Shown one piece after another: positions 32,595-43,833 of a stretch of DNA of 64,000 nt. Position numbers and translations under genes: made by a program. Location: positions 756,881 through 820,880 of the forward strand of contig CAUJNA010001424.1 of assembly GCA_963377175.1 (NCBI GenBank), given 5' to 3'. The notes beneath the pieces were generated by a model. That model worked only from the letters and a program-made list of their open reading frames with translations. It was not told the origin of the DNA and ran no database searches. This DNA is from Effrenium voratum. Taxonomy: Eukaryota; Sar; Dinophyceae; Suessiales; Symbiodiniaceae. How positions within the stretch are numbered: the stretch's first letter is position 1; each line of letters opens with the position of its first letter.

Positions 32595-33253
32595 GAGCGC
32601 AGTCGGACGGATCCGAAGCTGTGGAAACGGCCCGAAGCGAATGGAGCTGAAATGACCTTTTTGGCTTTGGCCATGTTGAAAACCATGCTGGGTCATGGCA
32701 CCCAAAGGTATGAGCCTTGTACTTCCTTGCTCTTTGAGATGTTCGGTGGGTTTGCAAGAAGAGTTGTTGTGTGCTGGGGGTGGGACAAGGGGAGATTCAT
32801 CCCCTGGTGGGGCTTGGGGAGTTCAACCGGAAGACCTTCGAAGTTTCTCAAGTGCTCCTTGCCAGGTTTGAACAACTAGGGTGTCAGCCCCACAACTGGG
32901 AGGACTTGTTTTCAAGGGACATGGGATGAATCCCACAAACAAACTCCGAAAAGTTGTCCCATGCCCCTTTTGAGAAAACCACCCCGAGAATTTGGACCTC
33001 TCTCGCAGCGACATGGGCTGCTACGGACCCACCATCTTGTGTTTACCCAGCACCAAACCAAACTTGGACGGCCAGTTTCCTCATTTGACCCGCCTCCTTT
33101 TCTATTTGCACCCAATACACAAAGTTTCAACCCCTCATTTCAATAGTCGGACCCCGCACTGGCGGGCCGCATGTTTTGTTTTTTTTTTTTTGGGGGGGGC
33201 GGGGGGAGGGTGGCGCCGGGGCTGGCGCGCCTCTCCCACCCGAGAGTGGCGAG

Positions 33254-33322
33254 GACCGGATCTTCAACAGCACCGTGGAGAGTCGGCTCATGAACACCGC
33301 CTCCCACGAGTGCCTCTGCCAG
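33254..33322 (+). CDS. Exon E32
   Basis: Encodes DRIFNSTVESRLMNTA then SHECLCQ. It starts GGCGAG|GAC and ends TGCCAG|GCG (GC donor); phase 0 both sides. Two Cys in C-L-C. G- and T-runs precede it (33180-33200). The intron 33323-34069 includes a TTTGGTGC-family repeat just before the acceptor. Confidence 0.8.
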
Positions 33323-33906
33323 GCGAGCGTCGAAGGGCCGCCGCGTCGTCCGAGCCGCCGCGTCTTGGGCGGACTCGGCTGAGAAAAAGCCAAACGCCGT
33401 GGTTTGGAGGAACCTGGTGGTTGGAAGAACGCCTTCTCCTTTTGGTTGTCAAGGGTGGAGAAGTCCCATGTTTTTGTTTTTTTTTTTTTTTTTTTTTCTG
33501 GGGGGGGGGGAGGAACTTGGGAAGTCAAGGCAGAGTGTCCGTTTTGGGTTTGTTAAAACGAACGCTGTGCTGGAGATCTGGACAAGATTTCTGGAACAAA
33601 CAACGGCAAGTGTCACCTTGTTTTGAATAAGGACCCCCCCTCCCCGGCGAGAGTTGAGGGGGAGACCCTTTCTCCTTTTTGCAAAACCACAAGGAAGCCG
33701 TTTTGCCGGGGGTTCCATTTCCTCGTTTGGAGACGAACCCACGGACAGCCCCAGGACAGCCGAGCCGTTTGCTGGGATTTCCCGTGCTTTACCTAGCTAG
33801 GTGTCCTTTTGAAGCCGGGTGAAATGGGGTTGTGGACTTCCTAGGAACAGCAAAACAAAGCAACGAGAAGTTGGCAAGCGGGAAGAACACAACCAACACT
33901 GATCTT

Positions 33907-34018
33907 TGCTTGGCATTTTGCCAAGGGATGTTAAAACTTTCACTTTTTGATCCAAACTAATGGGTTTTCCGCGTTCAGCCACTGGAAGTTAGTCAAGCTT
34001 TTCGCAGGGCGAAACGCA
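33907..34018 (+). repeat. Dispersed intronic repeat, TTTGGTGCATTTTGC family, diverged copy
   Basis: TTGGCATTTTGCCAAGGG, TTTTTGATCCAAACTAATGG, AGCCACTGGAAGTTAG and CTTTTCGCAGGGCGAAACGC. More diverged than the 18442 copy; it ends about 50 bases before exon E33. Confidence 0.6.
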
Positions 34019-34069
34019 GATTTCGGCGGCCACCGAGTGGCGGCGAAAGCGTCGATCCTCAGTTCGCAG

Positions 34070-34123
34070 GTGCCTGCCAAGACGGACACCGTGGGCCCGG
34101 ACGGAATGGTGGTTCCGGCGCAG
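34070..34123 (+). CDS. Exon E33
   Basis: Encodes VPAKTDTVGPDGMVVPAQ. It starts TTCGCAG|GTG, phase 0 with E32, and ends GCGCAG|GAC (GA donor). Its outgoing phase does not match E34, so a short exon may be missing or the end lies elsewhere. The intron 34124-34839 shows nothing distinct. Confidence 0.7.
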
Positions 34124-34839
34124 GACTCGATGTGGCCACCTGGATGGAGAGATTGAGGGAGTGGCTTTTGGGGGGGGGGTGGGTGAGGGGGGGGGTTCTG
34201 TGAAGTGAGGTGGGGCCTCTTCCCAAATTTGGGCCTGGCTTTTTGAGGGGACACACCAACATGGCGGGGTACCTCTTGGTGTCCCTTGAAAAAAACACAT
34301 TTCTTTTCTTTTTGAGGGGGTCCCTAAAAAAAAGACAGACCCAAATGATTTTACATCTTAGGGACAATTTGGGAGGAATTGACATGATGGGAAGCTTGCT
34401 TGATGGGAAGCCCTGTCCCACCGCATTGATCCCAGCTTGTCTTTTTGGGGAAAGTTTTGGCAAAGGTGGAACAAGTCTTGCTGGTCCGATAAGCAAAACA
34501 GGAAAAACTGTAAACCGCGCCCCCGGTTCCTTTCATGAATCCCCTGCCAGTTTCCCAAAGCCCAAGCAAAATTCCCGAAGAACCAGCAAGTCTTGGGGAC
34601 CCAAGAAGCCCTGAAAGAACCCGAGATGTGCAAGTATGCAAGTAGAAATATCAAATGCTTCACTGAAGAAGTTGGATCGCTTGTCCACTAGTCGGTACTT
34701 CAGGATCCCTTGGACCTTGGACCCCTTGGACCTTGGACCTCCACTAGTCAGATCCCTTGCAGCTTTAGGCGGGTTTCTTCCAGCACCGCACCTCACGGGA
34801 GGCGCGGGAGGCGGGGGCCCGGGGGCCAATCGAGTCGAG

Positions 34840-34903
34840 GCATTGGCCCCGCATCGGCAAGTTCTGCGATGCCATGGTCATGGACTTCACCATCAACGAG
34901 AAG
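34840..34903 (+). CDS. Exon E34
   Basis: Encodes HWPRIGKFCDAMVMDFTINEK. It starts GTCGAG|GCAT and ends GAGAAG|GAC (GA donor). F-C-D-A-M-V-M-D-F-T-I-N-E-K echoes C-x-L-D-x-x-V-x-x-F/Y in E16 and E44. In-frame TGA shortly after supports the end. Confidence 0.65.
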
Positions 34904-35305
34904 GACCCTTGGTGAACTCGACTCGTCGGGTGGGCGGGTCTCGGGGGGTTTTGGGGGGGTTTTGGGGTGCCATGGACACCTGGAGTCTATTTTGCAACCA
35001 TCAAGCCTGGAAGAGCAATACCCAAAAAGAATTAGCTTGCAAAATAGACCCTATGTGTCCACCATAGGGGGGGGGGGTTGGGAGTTCTGGGCGAAGAATG
35101 GAAGCTGTCCCTCCCTGCCAAAAAAGTTCCAAATATGTCTACCATTCCGCAGTTCAAATGGGTTTCCAACCAAAAGAGGACACATGGGGGGCGTTTGTTT
35201 TGTTTAAGGGGACCTCAAATTGGTGGTTTTCCTTTCTGTTTCCCTTTAAAAGCGCCAGAAAGGGGGAAGCATCTTCTTGCGTTTGGGTTGCGCTTCTGAC
35301 GCGAG

Positions 35306-35408
35306 GAGGTGCGAACCACGGGGTATTGCGAGTGGGCCTTGCGAACCTCCTGTCCCTCAGCGGACTTCACCTGGGATGTCACTGCCAACGAGTCCCTGGT
35401 GCAATCAG
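35306..35408 (+). CDS. Exon E35
   Basis: Encodes EVRTTGYCEWALRTSC then PSADFTWDVTANESLVQS. It starts ACGCGAG|GAG, phase 0 with E34 (NEK-EVRTT), and ends ATCAG|GC (GC donor). Intron 35409-35907 contains a duplicated phrase TTCAAGGGAACCTATCAGA (35635-35703) and a (GTTT)n array. Confidence 0.75.
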
Positions 35409-35829
35409 GCCGCTCTCCATTTGCTTACCACCCTCCAAGAGTTTTTCAGAGAACCGAACTAGCAGGGATACCGGGGGAAGCATGGATACGGGAGGGCATG
35501 CCCCCATATCCCCGCTCCCTCCGTATCCCCACTTATTCGTTTGTTTTCGGTGTCAATTGGTGCCCAAAATGGCTCAACGGACCATTGGAGGGTGCTGGTA
35601 AGAGATCTTGAGAGCATGTCTTTTCCCGTGGTCTTCAAGGGAACCTATCAGACATTTGCTTAAGAATGTGTTGTGTCCTCGGTTTTCAAGGGAACCTATC
35701 AGAATCTATCACGCCTGAAATTTGTGATGTATTTTCCCGGGAGACTTGTGGAGAGCTCGGAAATCCGGGCGTCGGAAGCCCCCGGTGGTTCCACTTGTTT
35801 GGTGTTTTAGTGTTTTAGTGTTTTAGTGT

Positions 35830-35893
35830 TTTTGTTTGTTTGTTTGTTTGTTTGTTTGTTTGTTTGTTTGTTTGTTTGTTTGTTTGTTTGTTT
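35830..35893 (+). repeat. (GTTT)n array
   Basis: Sixteen tandem copies of GTTT, ending 14 bases before the acceptor of exon E36, where it may act as the pyrimidine tract. Confidence 0.95.
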
Positions 35894-35907
35894 TGTTCGT
35901 TGGGAAG

Positions 35908-35988
35908 GGCCATCAAAGCAATCATCAAACGAACCCTTCAAGCTCAACCAGAGCTTCCGAGCCGTGGACGTACAATTCGGGGCTTCGG
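35908..35988 (+). CDS. Exon E36
   Basis: Encodes PSKQSSNEPFKLNQS then FRAVDVQFGAS. It starts GGGAAG|GG and ends TTCGG|GTCG (GT donor), leaving one base; it joins E37 as GAS-G-PVEAVTF. The intron 35989-36547 holds an inverted copy of the AGGATCCCTGG repeat. Confidence 0.65.
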
Positions 35989-36102
35989 GTCGTTTTAGAG
36001 AAAAAAAAGAGGAACCAACCGGGCCCAGACCCCCCGCGAAAAGCACGGCCCTGATCCGGCCAGCCATTCGGAAACCGTGGCTTCGGTGCAACTCTCGGGG
36101 TA

Positions 36103-36190
36103 ACTTCCATTTCCATTCCTTCCAGGGATCCTTTCCAGAAAACCTCCGGAAGCCCAGGGGAAACAGCGATCGTTTTTTTGAAAAGAACGA
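36103..36190 (-). repeat. Dispersed repeat, AGGATCCCTGGAAAGAATGG family, inverted copy
   Basis: Reverse complement reads CTTCCGGAGGTTTTCTGG then AAAGGATCCCTGGAAGGAAT, matching 45060-45172. Confidence 0.7.
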
Positions 36191-36547
36191 ATTTTGAAAA
36201 GAATGGAAAAGGAAGCCCTAGAAGATTGGTTGGCTTTAAAAGGGGCTCGACCACTTTTCCGTCAACTGTTTCGTGGACATGTGGCTATGAATTATGGGGA
36301 ACCACCTAACCCAGAGGGTCCCTTGGTACCTTCCAAGGAGGTACTGAACGACCCCTTTTTACCCCCCCTTTTAAGCCCATCCTCATGAAGTACCAAGGCA
36401 CTCTCAGGGTTTGGACCCATTTTGGGATTCCAACCAAAATTTTAAGGGTAATATAACCACAATGGTTTTCCTAAAGATTATCATCATCCAAATTCACCGT
36501 GGTTGGACATGAATCCCAACGCCTAGAGCAACGTCCGATCGCGCCAG

Positions 36548-36626
36548 GCCCCGTGGAGGCAGTGACCTTCGAGGGCGCCGCTGCTGCGAAGCTCACGGGG
36601 GAGGGGCGCCTGCAGCTGGAGCCCAG
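36548..36626 (+). CDS. Exon E37: first strand of LamG-like domain
   Basis: Encodes PVEAVTFEGAAAAKLT then GEGRLQLEP. V-x-F-x-G-x-x-x-x-x-L-x-G is the opening of a laminin-G-like (concanavalin A-type) jellyroll. It starts CGCCAG|GC and ends CCCAG|GAC (GA donor), with CCAGGA repeated at both intron ends. The 1.3-kb intron 36627-37927 contains degenerate duplications (37260-37880). Confidence 0.8.
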
Positions 36627-37254
36627 GACTTTCGCGCGCGCGCGAACCGGACGCGCGCGAGGGGGTTTCTGGGTTTGGGTTGTTTGGTTTGGTTTGGGTT
36701 GGCTGATTTGGTGGGCTTGGTGAGTTTGGTGGGTTTTGTGGTTCAGTTGGTTTGGTCGGTTTGGTGGGTAAGCATGTTCAAACCAGGATGGAACAGAGTG
36801 CAGAGTTCCTTTTTGGTTTGGTTGGAAGTTCTGTTCAGTAGGTAAGCATTGTGCCTTCACCAGTTTCCCATATTTCATTTGTTTTCGTGGAACCGCAAAC
36901 AACACTTGTGTGGGTGGTGGAGGAATCTTGCCCCTTTTGCTTGGGGGGAGTTCCAGATCCCTTTTGTGTTGCATTTCTTTTCAACCCATTTGGGCCTTGA
37001 AAACCAGCCCAACAATTTGTGTCACCAAGATGTGCCTTTGTCCTTCACTTGGGGATGTATTGCTTCTCTCTGTGTTGGTTTGGTCCAGTGCTTGATCCAT
37101 TGGGTCTGTAAGCATCCAGGTCTGATCCCGGTCTTGGCTTCCACGGCCATGGAACCAAGGCTCCATTGGGTCCCCCCAGCATCAAATGCTAGAGCTTGGT
37201 TTGAACGGACAAGCGGAAACCTGGCCGTTCCTTCCCTTTTGTTGGACTGGGAAA

Positions 37255-37880
37255 TGGCTGATTCATTGTTTGGGTTTTTGCTTAGTCGTGGAGTGCTTTA
37301 CACTCCCACAGACTCACATGGAAGGCGCTAGAAGGCCTTTGTAAATGGATCCAGGTCTTCCAAAAAGGGCCGGGGAGCTTCCACGGAATCGTCTGAGGGA
37401 CGGTACCTGATCCTGTCTGATTGGGGTCTCGCACCACCGATTCATTGTTTTGGTCATGAAACAATGGCGTCCTTTACTTGATCCACTTGGGTCAGTAAGA
37501 TGCCCACTGTCTGACCCGAACATGGTGTCCTTCCTTCACTTCCACGGGTCCTTGGCTGCATCCCTTGGCTTCCCTTTCATGGCTGCACGGCTCCATTGCT
37601 TGTGCTTTGCGTCATGGAATTCTTTGCTTGATCCATGGGTTCATGCTTGATTGGGGCCTGCCCCGCATTGTTTCGGTTTTTGATTGGTCATGGAGCAACG
37701 GAGTCCTTTACTTGATCCACGGGTTTGGTCATGGAGTCCTTTACATGGGAGGTCCCAGAAGGCCACTGTTGGAAGCAAGTCTTCCATTTCGGGAATTGCC
37801 TCAGGAGGGTAATTTCCTGATCCTGGCTGATTGGGTCTCCCACCGATTCATTCTTTTGGTCATGCAATGGAGTCCTTGAC
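37255..37880 (+). repeat. Degenerate tandem duplication inside intron
   Basis: Phrases such as GATTCATTGTTTTGGTCATG, CCTTTACTTGATCCA and AGAAGGCC...TGATCCTG...GGTCTC recur near 37260, 37440 and 37690-37870, implying an old repeat unit of roughly 200-400 bases. Confidence 0.6.
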
Positions 37881-37927
37881 TTACTCGTGGCCCCACCCAC
37901 CCAGGCATCCACGGGTCAAACGTCCAG

Positions 37928-38040
37928 GATGCTGGGCGAGAGCTACACCCTGGCCGCCTGGGTCAACATCCCCAGCTTCGACCCGGCCAACGCCTCGGAC
38001 GCCGCGGTGCTGGCCATCTTCGATGCTTTGGGCGCCTCAG
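37928..38040 (+). CDS. Exon E38: LamG-like domain, second block
   Basis: Encodes MLGESYTLAAWVNIPSF then DPANASDAAVLAIFDALGAS. S-Y-T-L-A-A-W-V-N-I is the hallmark strand of LamG/jellyroll domains, followed by the A-V-L-A-I-F-D strand. It starts GTCCAG|GATG and ends CCTCAG|GC (GC donor). Intron 38041-38887 has a G-rich start and a TTTGGTGC-family repeat before the acceptor. Confidence 0.85.
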
Positions 38041-38720
38041 GCGGGTGGGGTGGAAGGTGGGGGGAGGGGAGGGGAGGGGTGGTTTTCTGTGTTCTTGGAT
38101 GTTCTTGTTTTGTTCCTTTTTCGTTTTGATTTATGTTTGCTTGTTGTTGTTTTTTGTGCTTTTCTTTCGGTTTTCGCATTCGTTCCCCATGCTTCACCGC
38201 TTCGCCACAGAATTCGTGCGCACGCTGCAAAAGCTGAAAGAAGGAGCCGGGCCCCAGCGTGGTTATGGGGCCTTGAGAACCCTTTTGTTTGCATTTATTT
38301 GAGTCCAGTCAATATTTTGGAGGGTACCTCTCTTTCGGGATTTTAAAGGTAAGCCAAAAGAACATCACCATTTTGGAGGGGTCCACCTCAAGAAAGACAC
38401 ACGTATCAATGTTGTCGACCGTCTTGGGATATTTTGTTGGTGTTTCATGTTGTTTTTGCACCGCAGGTTGAGGCACATGTCGCATGTCCCTTCACCACAG
38501 ATGTTCCTGTTTGCTCTCCATTTTCGGGGACCCCGTTTTGGGGTCCCACGCCAAATCGTCGGGGAGGAGTCCACGTATCCTTTTTTGGTTTCTTCCTCTC
38601 CAACCACAAGCCTTTGCCGAAACCGGACAACTGGTCTACCCGTGAAGCGCCAAACCCGTGAAAATATTGGAAGTGAGGGAGTGACCTCAAAGTAAACCAT
38701 TCAACTGGTCCTTGAGATAC

Positions 38721-38832
38721 TTTGGTGCATTTTGCCATTTTGCTTGGATGTTAGGATTTTAACTTTTTGCCAACTAATGTTTTTTTCCGAATTAAACCAC
38801 TAAAAGTTATTCACTCTTAGCAGGGGAGCAGA
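38721..38832 (+). repeat. Dispersed intronic repeat, TTTGGTGCATTTTGC family, copy 4
   Basis: TTTGGTGCATTTTGCC, AACTTTTTGCCAACTAATG, AAACCACTAAAAGTTA and TTAGCAGGGGAGCAG; it ends about 55 bases before exon E39. Confidence 0.8.
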
Positions 38833-38887
38833 TTTCGCTTCCTTGGGATACCTCTCCCACCAGCCGGGCCGCTTTCGACGTCGACAG

Positions 38888-39025
38888 GTGCGCGGGAGCC
38901 CTGCCTCCAAGTGGCGCAGCGCGCGATGTTGGACAACCGCCCCGCCTTTTGCCGACCTTTGTGCAACGGCACCCTCTGGCAGATGTGCTGTGGGCCTGGG
39001 TCCCAGACCCGGACAAAAAATCCGG
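38888..39025 (+). CDS. Exon E39: Cys-rich insert in LamG-like region
   Basis: Encodes AREPCLQVAQRAMLDNRPAF then CRPLCNGTLWQMCCGPG and SQTRTKNP. It starts TCGACAG|GT, in phase with E38, and ends CCGG|GTAAG (GT donor). Five Cys including C-R-P-L-C and C-C. Phase to E40 is not matched, so a small exon may be missing. The intron 39026-39797 has T/G-rich simple sequence. Confidence 0.7.
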
Positions 39026-39797
39026 GTAAGCGCACCGTGCCTGTGCGTGTTTCTTTTGGTTTTGTGTGTGTGTGGGTTCTTGTGTTGTTTTTTTTGGGGG
39101 GGAGGAGTTTTGTTTGTGTGTGTGTTTTGTTTTTTTTTTGGGGGAGGGTGTACGAGCGGAATTGTCCTTGAACTGACAAAGCAGTCGCACGGGGACTTTG
39201 GTTTGTAGCCGAGGGAATCCTCCAAGAGATGAATCAATCAGGGGGATCAGCCACTGAAGGATATCACAGAAGGGTATTTTGCGAACAGGGGCTGACACGA
39301 ACGGGCACGGAAGTGTCCAATCTTTTAGCGTCCCACCTGTCGACCCTTTCAAAGCGCAGGTCTTAAGAGTTTTAAGCAAACAACTTTTCCATGCTTTTGG
39401 GGCGGAGGTGAGCGAACACCCGCCAACCTAACTCACCAGGTTGATCCGGAAACCCGTTGACACCTCGGCTTGAGGTCTAGCACTTCCACCACTACCATGG
39501 CGAACGCGACCATGGACTATGACTGTGACTGTGGCTGCGCACGCGCCTGAGGGACGGGACAGGATGCGCGCCAGGCTTCCTCTTGTTCTGTTCGGAACCC
39601 GGACCTCCGGCGCCCATCCCCCCTTTTCGAGGGGTGTGCCTGCAAAGTCGAACTACAAAGAAAGGATCCGTCATAGCGATCCTTCTTCGGATGTTCAAAG
39701 GGAAATCGAGGTAACCCTACAACCACAACCGGTTTTTAGGCTATGATGTCAGCTTTGGAGTAGCGGCCGCTTGCTGCTGCTAGAGCCATGGCTTGAG

Positions 39798-39890
39798 GAA
39801 GTCAACATCACCTCGGAGGTGGAGAACGAGTTGGGTACCTCGCTCAGCGGCGACAACTGGGCGCTGGGCCTGCGGGCCTGTGAGAGCGAG
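39798..39890 (+). CDS. Exon E40
   Basis: Encodes EVNITSEVENELGTSLS then GDNWALGLRACESE. It starts CTTGAG|GAA and ends AGCGAG|GCT (GC donor), phase 0, matching E41. The frame stays open past the donor. Intron 39891-41657 (1.8 kb) has only weak ORFs and a C-rich tract (41610-41645) close to the acceptor. Confidence 0.75.
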
Positions 39891-41657
39891 GCTCGGAGCC
39901 GAGTCGGATGCTCGGAGACGTGCGGGAGCTTTCTGCTGCCGCCCAAAATGGGATGAAGGGGATCCCCCCCCAAAAAGCAAGGGTGATCCGCAAGGAAACC
40001 GCGAATTTGGGGGGGGGGAGCCCTGTTTCGAGAAGCACAATTTCAAGGTGTGATACTGACCCCTTACAAAGAAAAAGTTTCGACCACTTCTACTCAACAT
40101 GTGGCGAATCTTCCTTCTGCACCTTTTTCTGTGAGCAGTCCTGACCATGAGAGTGAAGCTGCCGAATTGGTTGGCGGAACCAGAACCTGGCCTTACCAGG
40201 GCGGCTTTGAATCAAGGTTTGGTGACATCTTATGTCTTTGTCCGTTAAAGCGATCGTCTTAAGATGGCCCAGCCTACCCCCCCCCCCAACCCGCTTTCAA
40301 CCATGCAACTCAAAGTCCCCTTGGTACGGGTTGCCCAAAAAGCAGTGGTTGCTTCGGACCAGGAAAAAGGCTGGCTAAAGTCTGTGTTCGTTGGGTTGCG
40401 TTGATTTAGCTACCATCTCCAAACGTGGATTTTCTGGATGTGGGGCAGATGCGGATACTTTGATCCTAAGGGTTAAATGTTTTCTGTGTCCCCTAGTGCT
40501 TTCAAACATTACCTTTGGGAAGCCAACTACATTATGAGCTTCCTTTATGGTTGGAGCAAAGGGAACCCGGCTGAACCGGCAGAAGGTGTTCCTAGTTGTT
40601 GGTCCTATTGCAGCTGGACATGTCATTTCGAGTCAAGCTAACCAGAGCGATCTAGTTCAGGTTCATTAAAATCAATGACATCAAGCCCTGGAAAAACCAG
40701 ACATACTGCCCATGCCCAGTTCTTCAACACATATCTGAACAAATATGTGGAGGATTGTTTCCCACGTCATAAGGCAAGGCACCCATCGGTCACACCTCAT
40801 GAAGTCAATCCGAGGGCATCTGCCCTTTTTCCTGCCAACGGAGAATCCGTTGCGAAACCGCCTCAAAGCTAGGGCACCGTCAAGATGCTTGGTTTCCTTT
40901 TGGTGTTGGTAACATACCCACAAGTTGGGAGTGCCGCGGAGACAGGTGGTTTCCCCCTTCGAGTGATGATTGTAACGGGAGTCTCGGAGAAATGTGTCTG
41001 TGACTTTTGAGGATGTCACAATCCTCTTGTCTTTTGTGGATAGAATGTAATTGGTGACTTTCTGTGTACCGGAACCGGTCAGGGTTCGTCAAACCCGAAC
41101 CACAGCAGACTTGATGTCTCAATGGCATGCGTGGCAAAACAATCTTTCCGTGATACCAGTAATACCAATATGGGTAAATCCCATGACTACTTTATCACTT
41201 TGAAGGAATCCCGTGGCTATCACAGAAAGTGGCACTAACACCAAACCTCAATCTTCCACAACCATCCCAACACATAAAGCAAGCCTAGCCAACAATTGAA
41301 CCGTCAGATGAATCTTGGGCGTCAAGGATCGACCTCTTTTAGTTTTTGGGAATGGATGGGGTCCGTTAAGGCTTCCGCGCGTTGCAGTGCCTTCTTTTGA
41401 GAAACCACGATCTGCTTGGTCTTTGGCATGTTTTTTTTTCTGTGCAAAAGCATCCACTTTCGAAATATGTTGGAGACGTACCAACATCTACCAAAAGCTC
41501 GGGTTGTTCTCATCTTTTCGGTGTCCATACCTCTTCCTTCCCTCAAACAGCTCAGAATTTGCCTCCCCACCCCCACCCACCCACCCAAAGAAAACGAAAA
41601 CAGCGCAAGAACCCCCCCCCCCCCACACCCCCACCCCACCCCCCCTCGGTTTCGTAG

Positions 41658-41745
41658 GTGGCCTGGGACAGCGGCGCGGACGTGGCGGTGCCGAACCGCC
41701 AGAGCTCCTCGTGGCTGCTGCTGGCCACGGTGGCAGATGGCCGGG
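41658..41745 (+). CDS. Exon E41: LamG-like domain, W-x-x-x-A strand
   Basis: Encodes VAWDSGADVAVPNRQSSS then WLLLATVADGR. S-S-W-x-L-L-A-T-V-A-D-G corresponds to the W-x-H-x-A-x-V strand of LamG domains. It starts CGTAG|GTG and ends CCGGG|GA (GA donor). The intron 41746-43057 contains two mobile elements back to back and an (AT)n tract. Confidence 0.85.
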
Positions 41746-41819
41746 GATGTCCGGATTTCAGTCCTCCCCACCGGGGACTTGACGGTACAGCCCTTGGGCT
41801 CCTGAAACCTTGGTTCATG

Positions 41820-41940
41820 CTGTGGATGGACGAAATCCTGCACCACCTAAGAAACCCTGGAATCATGATTCCCATGTAAATACCAACAAACCATGGTTTA
41901 TAATGGTTTCGCAGTGGTGCAGGATTTCGTCCATCCACAG
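41820..41940. mobile_element. Fold-back element with perfect 27-bp inverted ends, copy 1
   Basis: Bases 41820-41846 (CTGTGGATGGACGAAATCC...) and 41914-41940 are exact reverse complements. The 67-base interior has AAACCCTGGAATCATGATTC and AATACCAACAAACCATGG. An inverted, partly decayed copy is at about 47160-47265 inside the alpha-kinase gene. Confidence 0.9.
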
Positions 41941-41941
41941 G

Positions 41942-42030
41942 TGTCCTTTTTGGCTGTTTTGGCTCGAGAAATGGATGGGGTTCGATGCCTGGTGTTTACC
42001 TGGTGGTTGAATCAACCAGGGAAACCCATT
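41942..42030. mobile_element. Fold-back element, GTGTCC family, diverged copy 3
   Basis: Begins GTGTCCTTTTTGGC-GTTTTGGCT two bases after the previous element and shares TTTACCTGGTGGTTGAATCA with the copy at 23964. The right terminus is not recognisable. Confidence 0.5.
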
Positions 42031-42203
42031 TGTGCCTCGGTTGCTCCCGAAGGTATCCGGTTCCAAAGGCTTTTAGCATTTTAGTGTTTGCTAGTTGCCG
42101 AATTGAACCCACTAAAGGTTAAAAACTTTGAGCGGGGGAGGGCAGCCCAGAAACGCAATACATCCAAAAACCAAGTTCAGATAGGGTTAGCATATCATAA
42201 ATA

Positions 42204-42252
42204 CATATATATATATATATATATTCATAAATACGTGTATATATATATATAT
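42204..42252. repeat. (AT)n compound microsatellite
   Basis: Two AT runs separated by CATAAATACGTG. A TTTGGTGC-family fragment precedes it at 42071-42145. Confidence 0.9.
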
Positions 42253-43057
42253 GTATCCGATAGAAGATGGATCTTTTGAGGCGCCTTGGATTTTCCCGGA
42301 AAGCCCTTCTAGCGTGGGGGTCATGAGAGACCCGGGTGCGAAGAGGGCCAGTCTATACGCACGGACAGTGTGGCGAATCCACTCCGAGTCGAAGCTTTCG
42401 GGGAAGAATCTGTTGGGTTTGTCTCATGGCCTTACATGCGCTTCCCTTTCCCAGTGGATTATAGGTGTTTCGCCGCTAGGAATCCGGAACCCATCTTTCT
42501 TTCGGCTTTTAAAGGGTGGCCTTGCTTGGATACATAAAGAGGGGAATAGAATCACTGGGTGGGCGTTCTAAAGAGGACAAGGAGGTGTGAATGGGATGCG
42601 CCGACCACTTGCGCTCGCAAATCAACTTCGAGACTAATTGTGTCTGGACCCCAAGCAAATTCTCAGCTCATGTAGTTGGAAGCCTAGATGGCTGTGCTAT
42701 AACGAAAAAAAACGGGACCCGCATTAATGGTGGGTTTTCCAGCCATCGCTTTGATGTCCCGTTTCTTCAAACCTGGTGATAGGCGGAAACGCCACAGGTT
42801 GCCACTCTCAAACGGGTTGGCTTTCCCTAAGCCAAGGTTGGATGTCCGGATTTCCCATTTTCCCCATGGTTTCGGCTGACCCACCGAAAAAGCCCAGAGG
42901 GTCGACCCCTTGGTACCGTACTGAACGAGGTCATTTCCGAACGACCCCTTTTTTAATGACCCCCCTTTGTAAGCTTTAAGCCATGAGGCACCAAACCAAC
43001 CCACCGAATGGAGAAACTTCCTGCCCGTTGCCCTTTCGTTCAGCCTGGGCTCCGCAG

Positions 43058-43133
43058 GCAGCGGCATGGTGGACTTCTACAGCTCAGCGCCGCTGGCCCC
43101 AAGCACCGCCACTCGGCCTCGACTTGGGCGAAG
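43058..43133 (+). CDS. Exon E42: LamG-like domain continues
   Basis: Encodes SGMVDFYSSAPLAPST then ATRPRLGR. G-x-G-M-V-D-F-Y follows the strand of E41 as expected. It starts CCGCAG|GC, in phase with E41, and ends CGAAG|GAC (GA donor). The phase joins E44 directly (R-IFRDIP) with AGGA repeated at both ends. Confidence 0.75.
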
Positions 43134-43753
43134 GACGAATGCTTTGGGATCCAAGCGTTGGACAAGAGGAAGTTTGTGGTCCAGTGTCTATGTTTCAGTG
43201 GCCCAAAGTTGGACGAGTGCATTTTGCTTATAGTCAAAAAAAGGGTTTTGTAGCCCAGTGTCTAGTGCGTTGTTGTTGTGTGAACCTCTTTTTTAGGGGG
43301 GGACAATGGACCATTATGAGCAGTTTTCCAGGATTACATATGTCCAACCAACTTGTTGCGAACCTTTGAGTTGGATCTTGAACTCGACTTTTGGTTGGAT
43401 CTTTGACCTGTTGGATTGTTTTTGTTTGGAGGGGGGGAGCGAGGTTTAATGATCCAGACCTGGGTGTGACTCTGCCTCCTTTTACCGGAAAGTAGATGAT
43501 GGGTTTCCCCAGAAGAACAAAGCACAACTTGCTCAGGGGTAACCGAACGAAAGGTTTCCCCGGCAGAAGAACCAAGACCTGTTCAGAGGTTCCCGAGCAT
43601 CTTGGGGACGTCAAAAGCAACGGCTTTCGGCGCTACAAAGCAACGTGCTCAGGGAAAAGCTGCCACCAAGGTCCCCCGCCAAAAGTCAGTTTTCGGCGCT
43701 CGGAGCGCGTTTTCGGCGGGCGGAGCGCGGCACTCGCGGGGCACGCTCGCCAG

Positions 43754-43833
43754 GTGACGTATCGCCAGACCTTCGCCTGCGCGGCGGCGGGGTGCCAGGC
43801 CACCGCGCGGCCCGGAGAGCAGTCGAGTGGGAG
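43754..43833 (+). CDS. Possible exon E43
   Basis: Encodes VTYRQTFACAAAGCQATA then RPGEQSSG between GCCAG|GTG and GGGAG|GTC. Its outgoing phase fits E44, but its incoming phase does not fit E42, while E42 to E44 fit directly. Could be a mutually exclusive or skipped exon, or chance. Confidence 0.4.

Noticed and set aside
38807..39379. Minus-strand frame of 190 codons
   Set aside because: Antisense to exon E39; part of it is translated T/G simple sequence.
41952..41968. GGCTGTTTTGGCTCGAG resembling the spliced leader
   Set aside because: It lies inside a diverged copy of the GTGTCC fold-back family, which explains the sequence; no gene follows.
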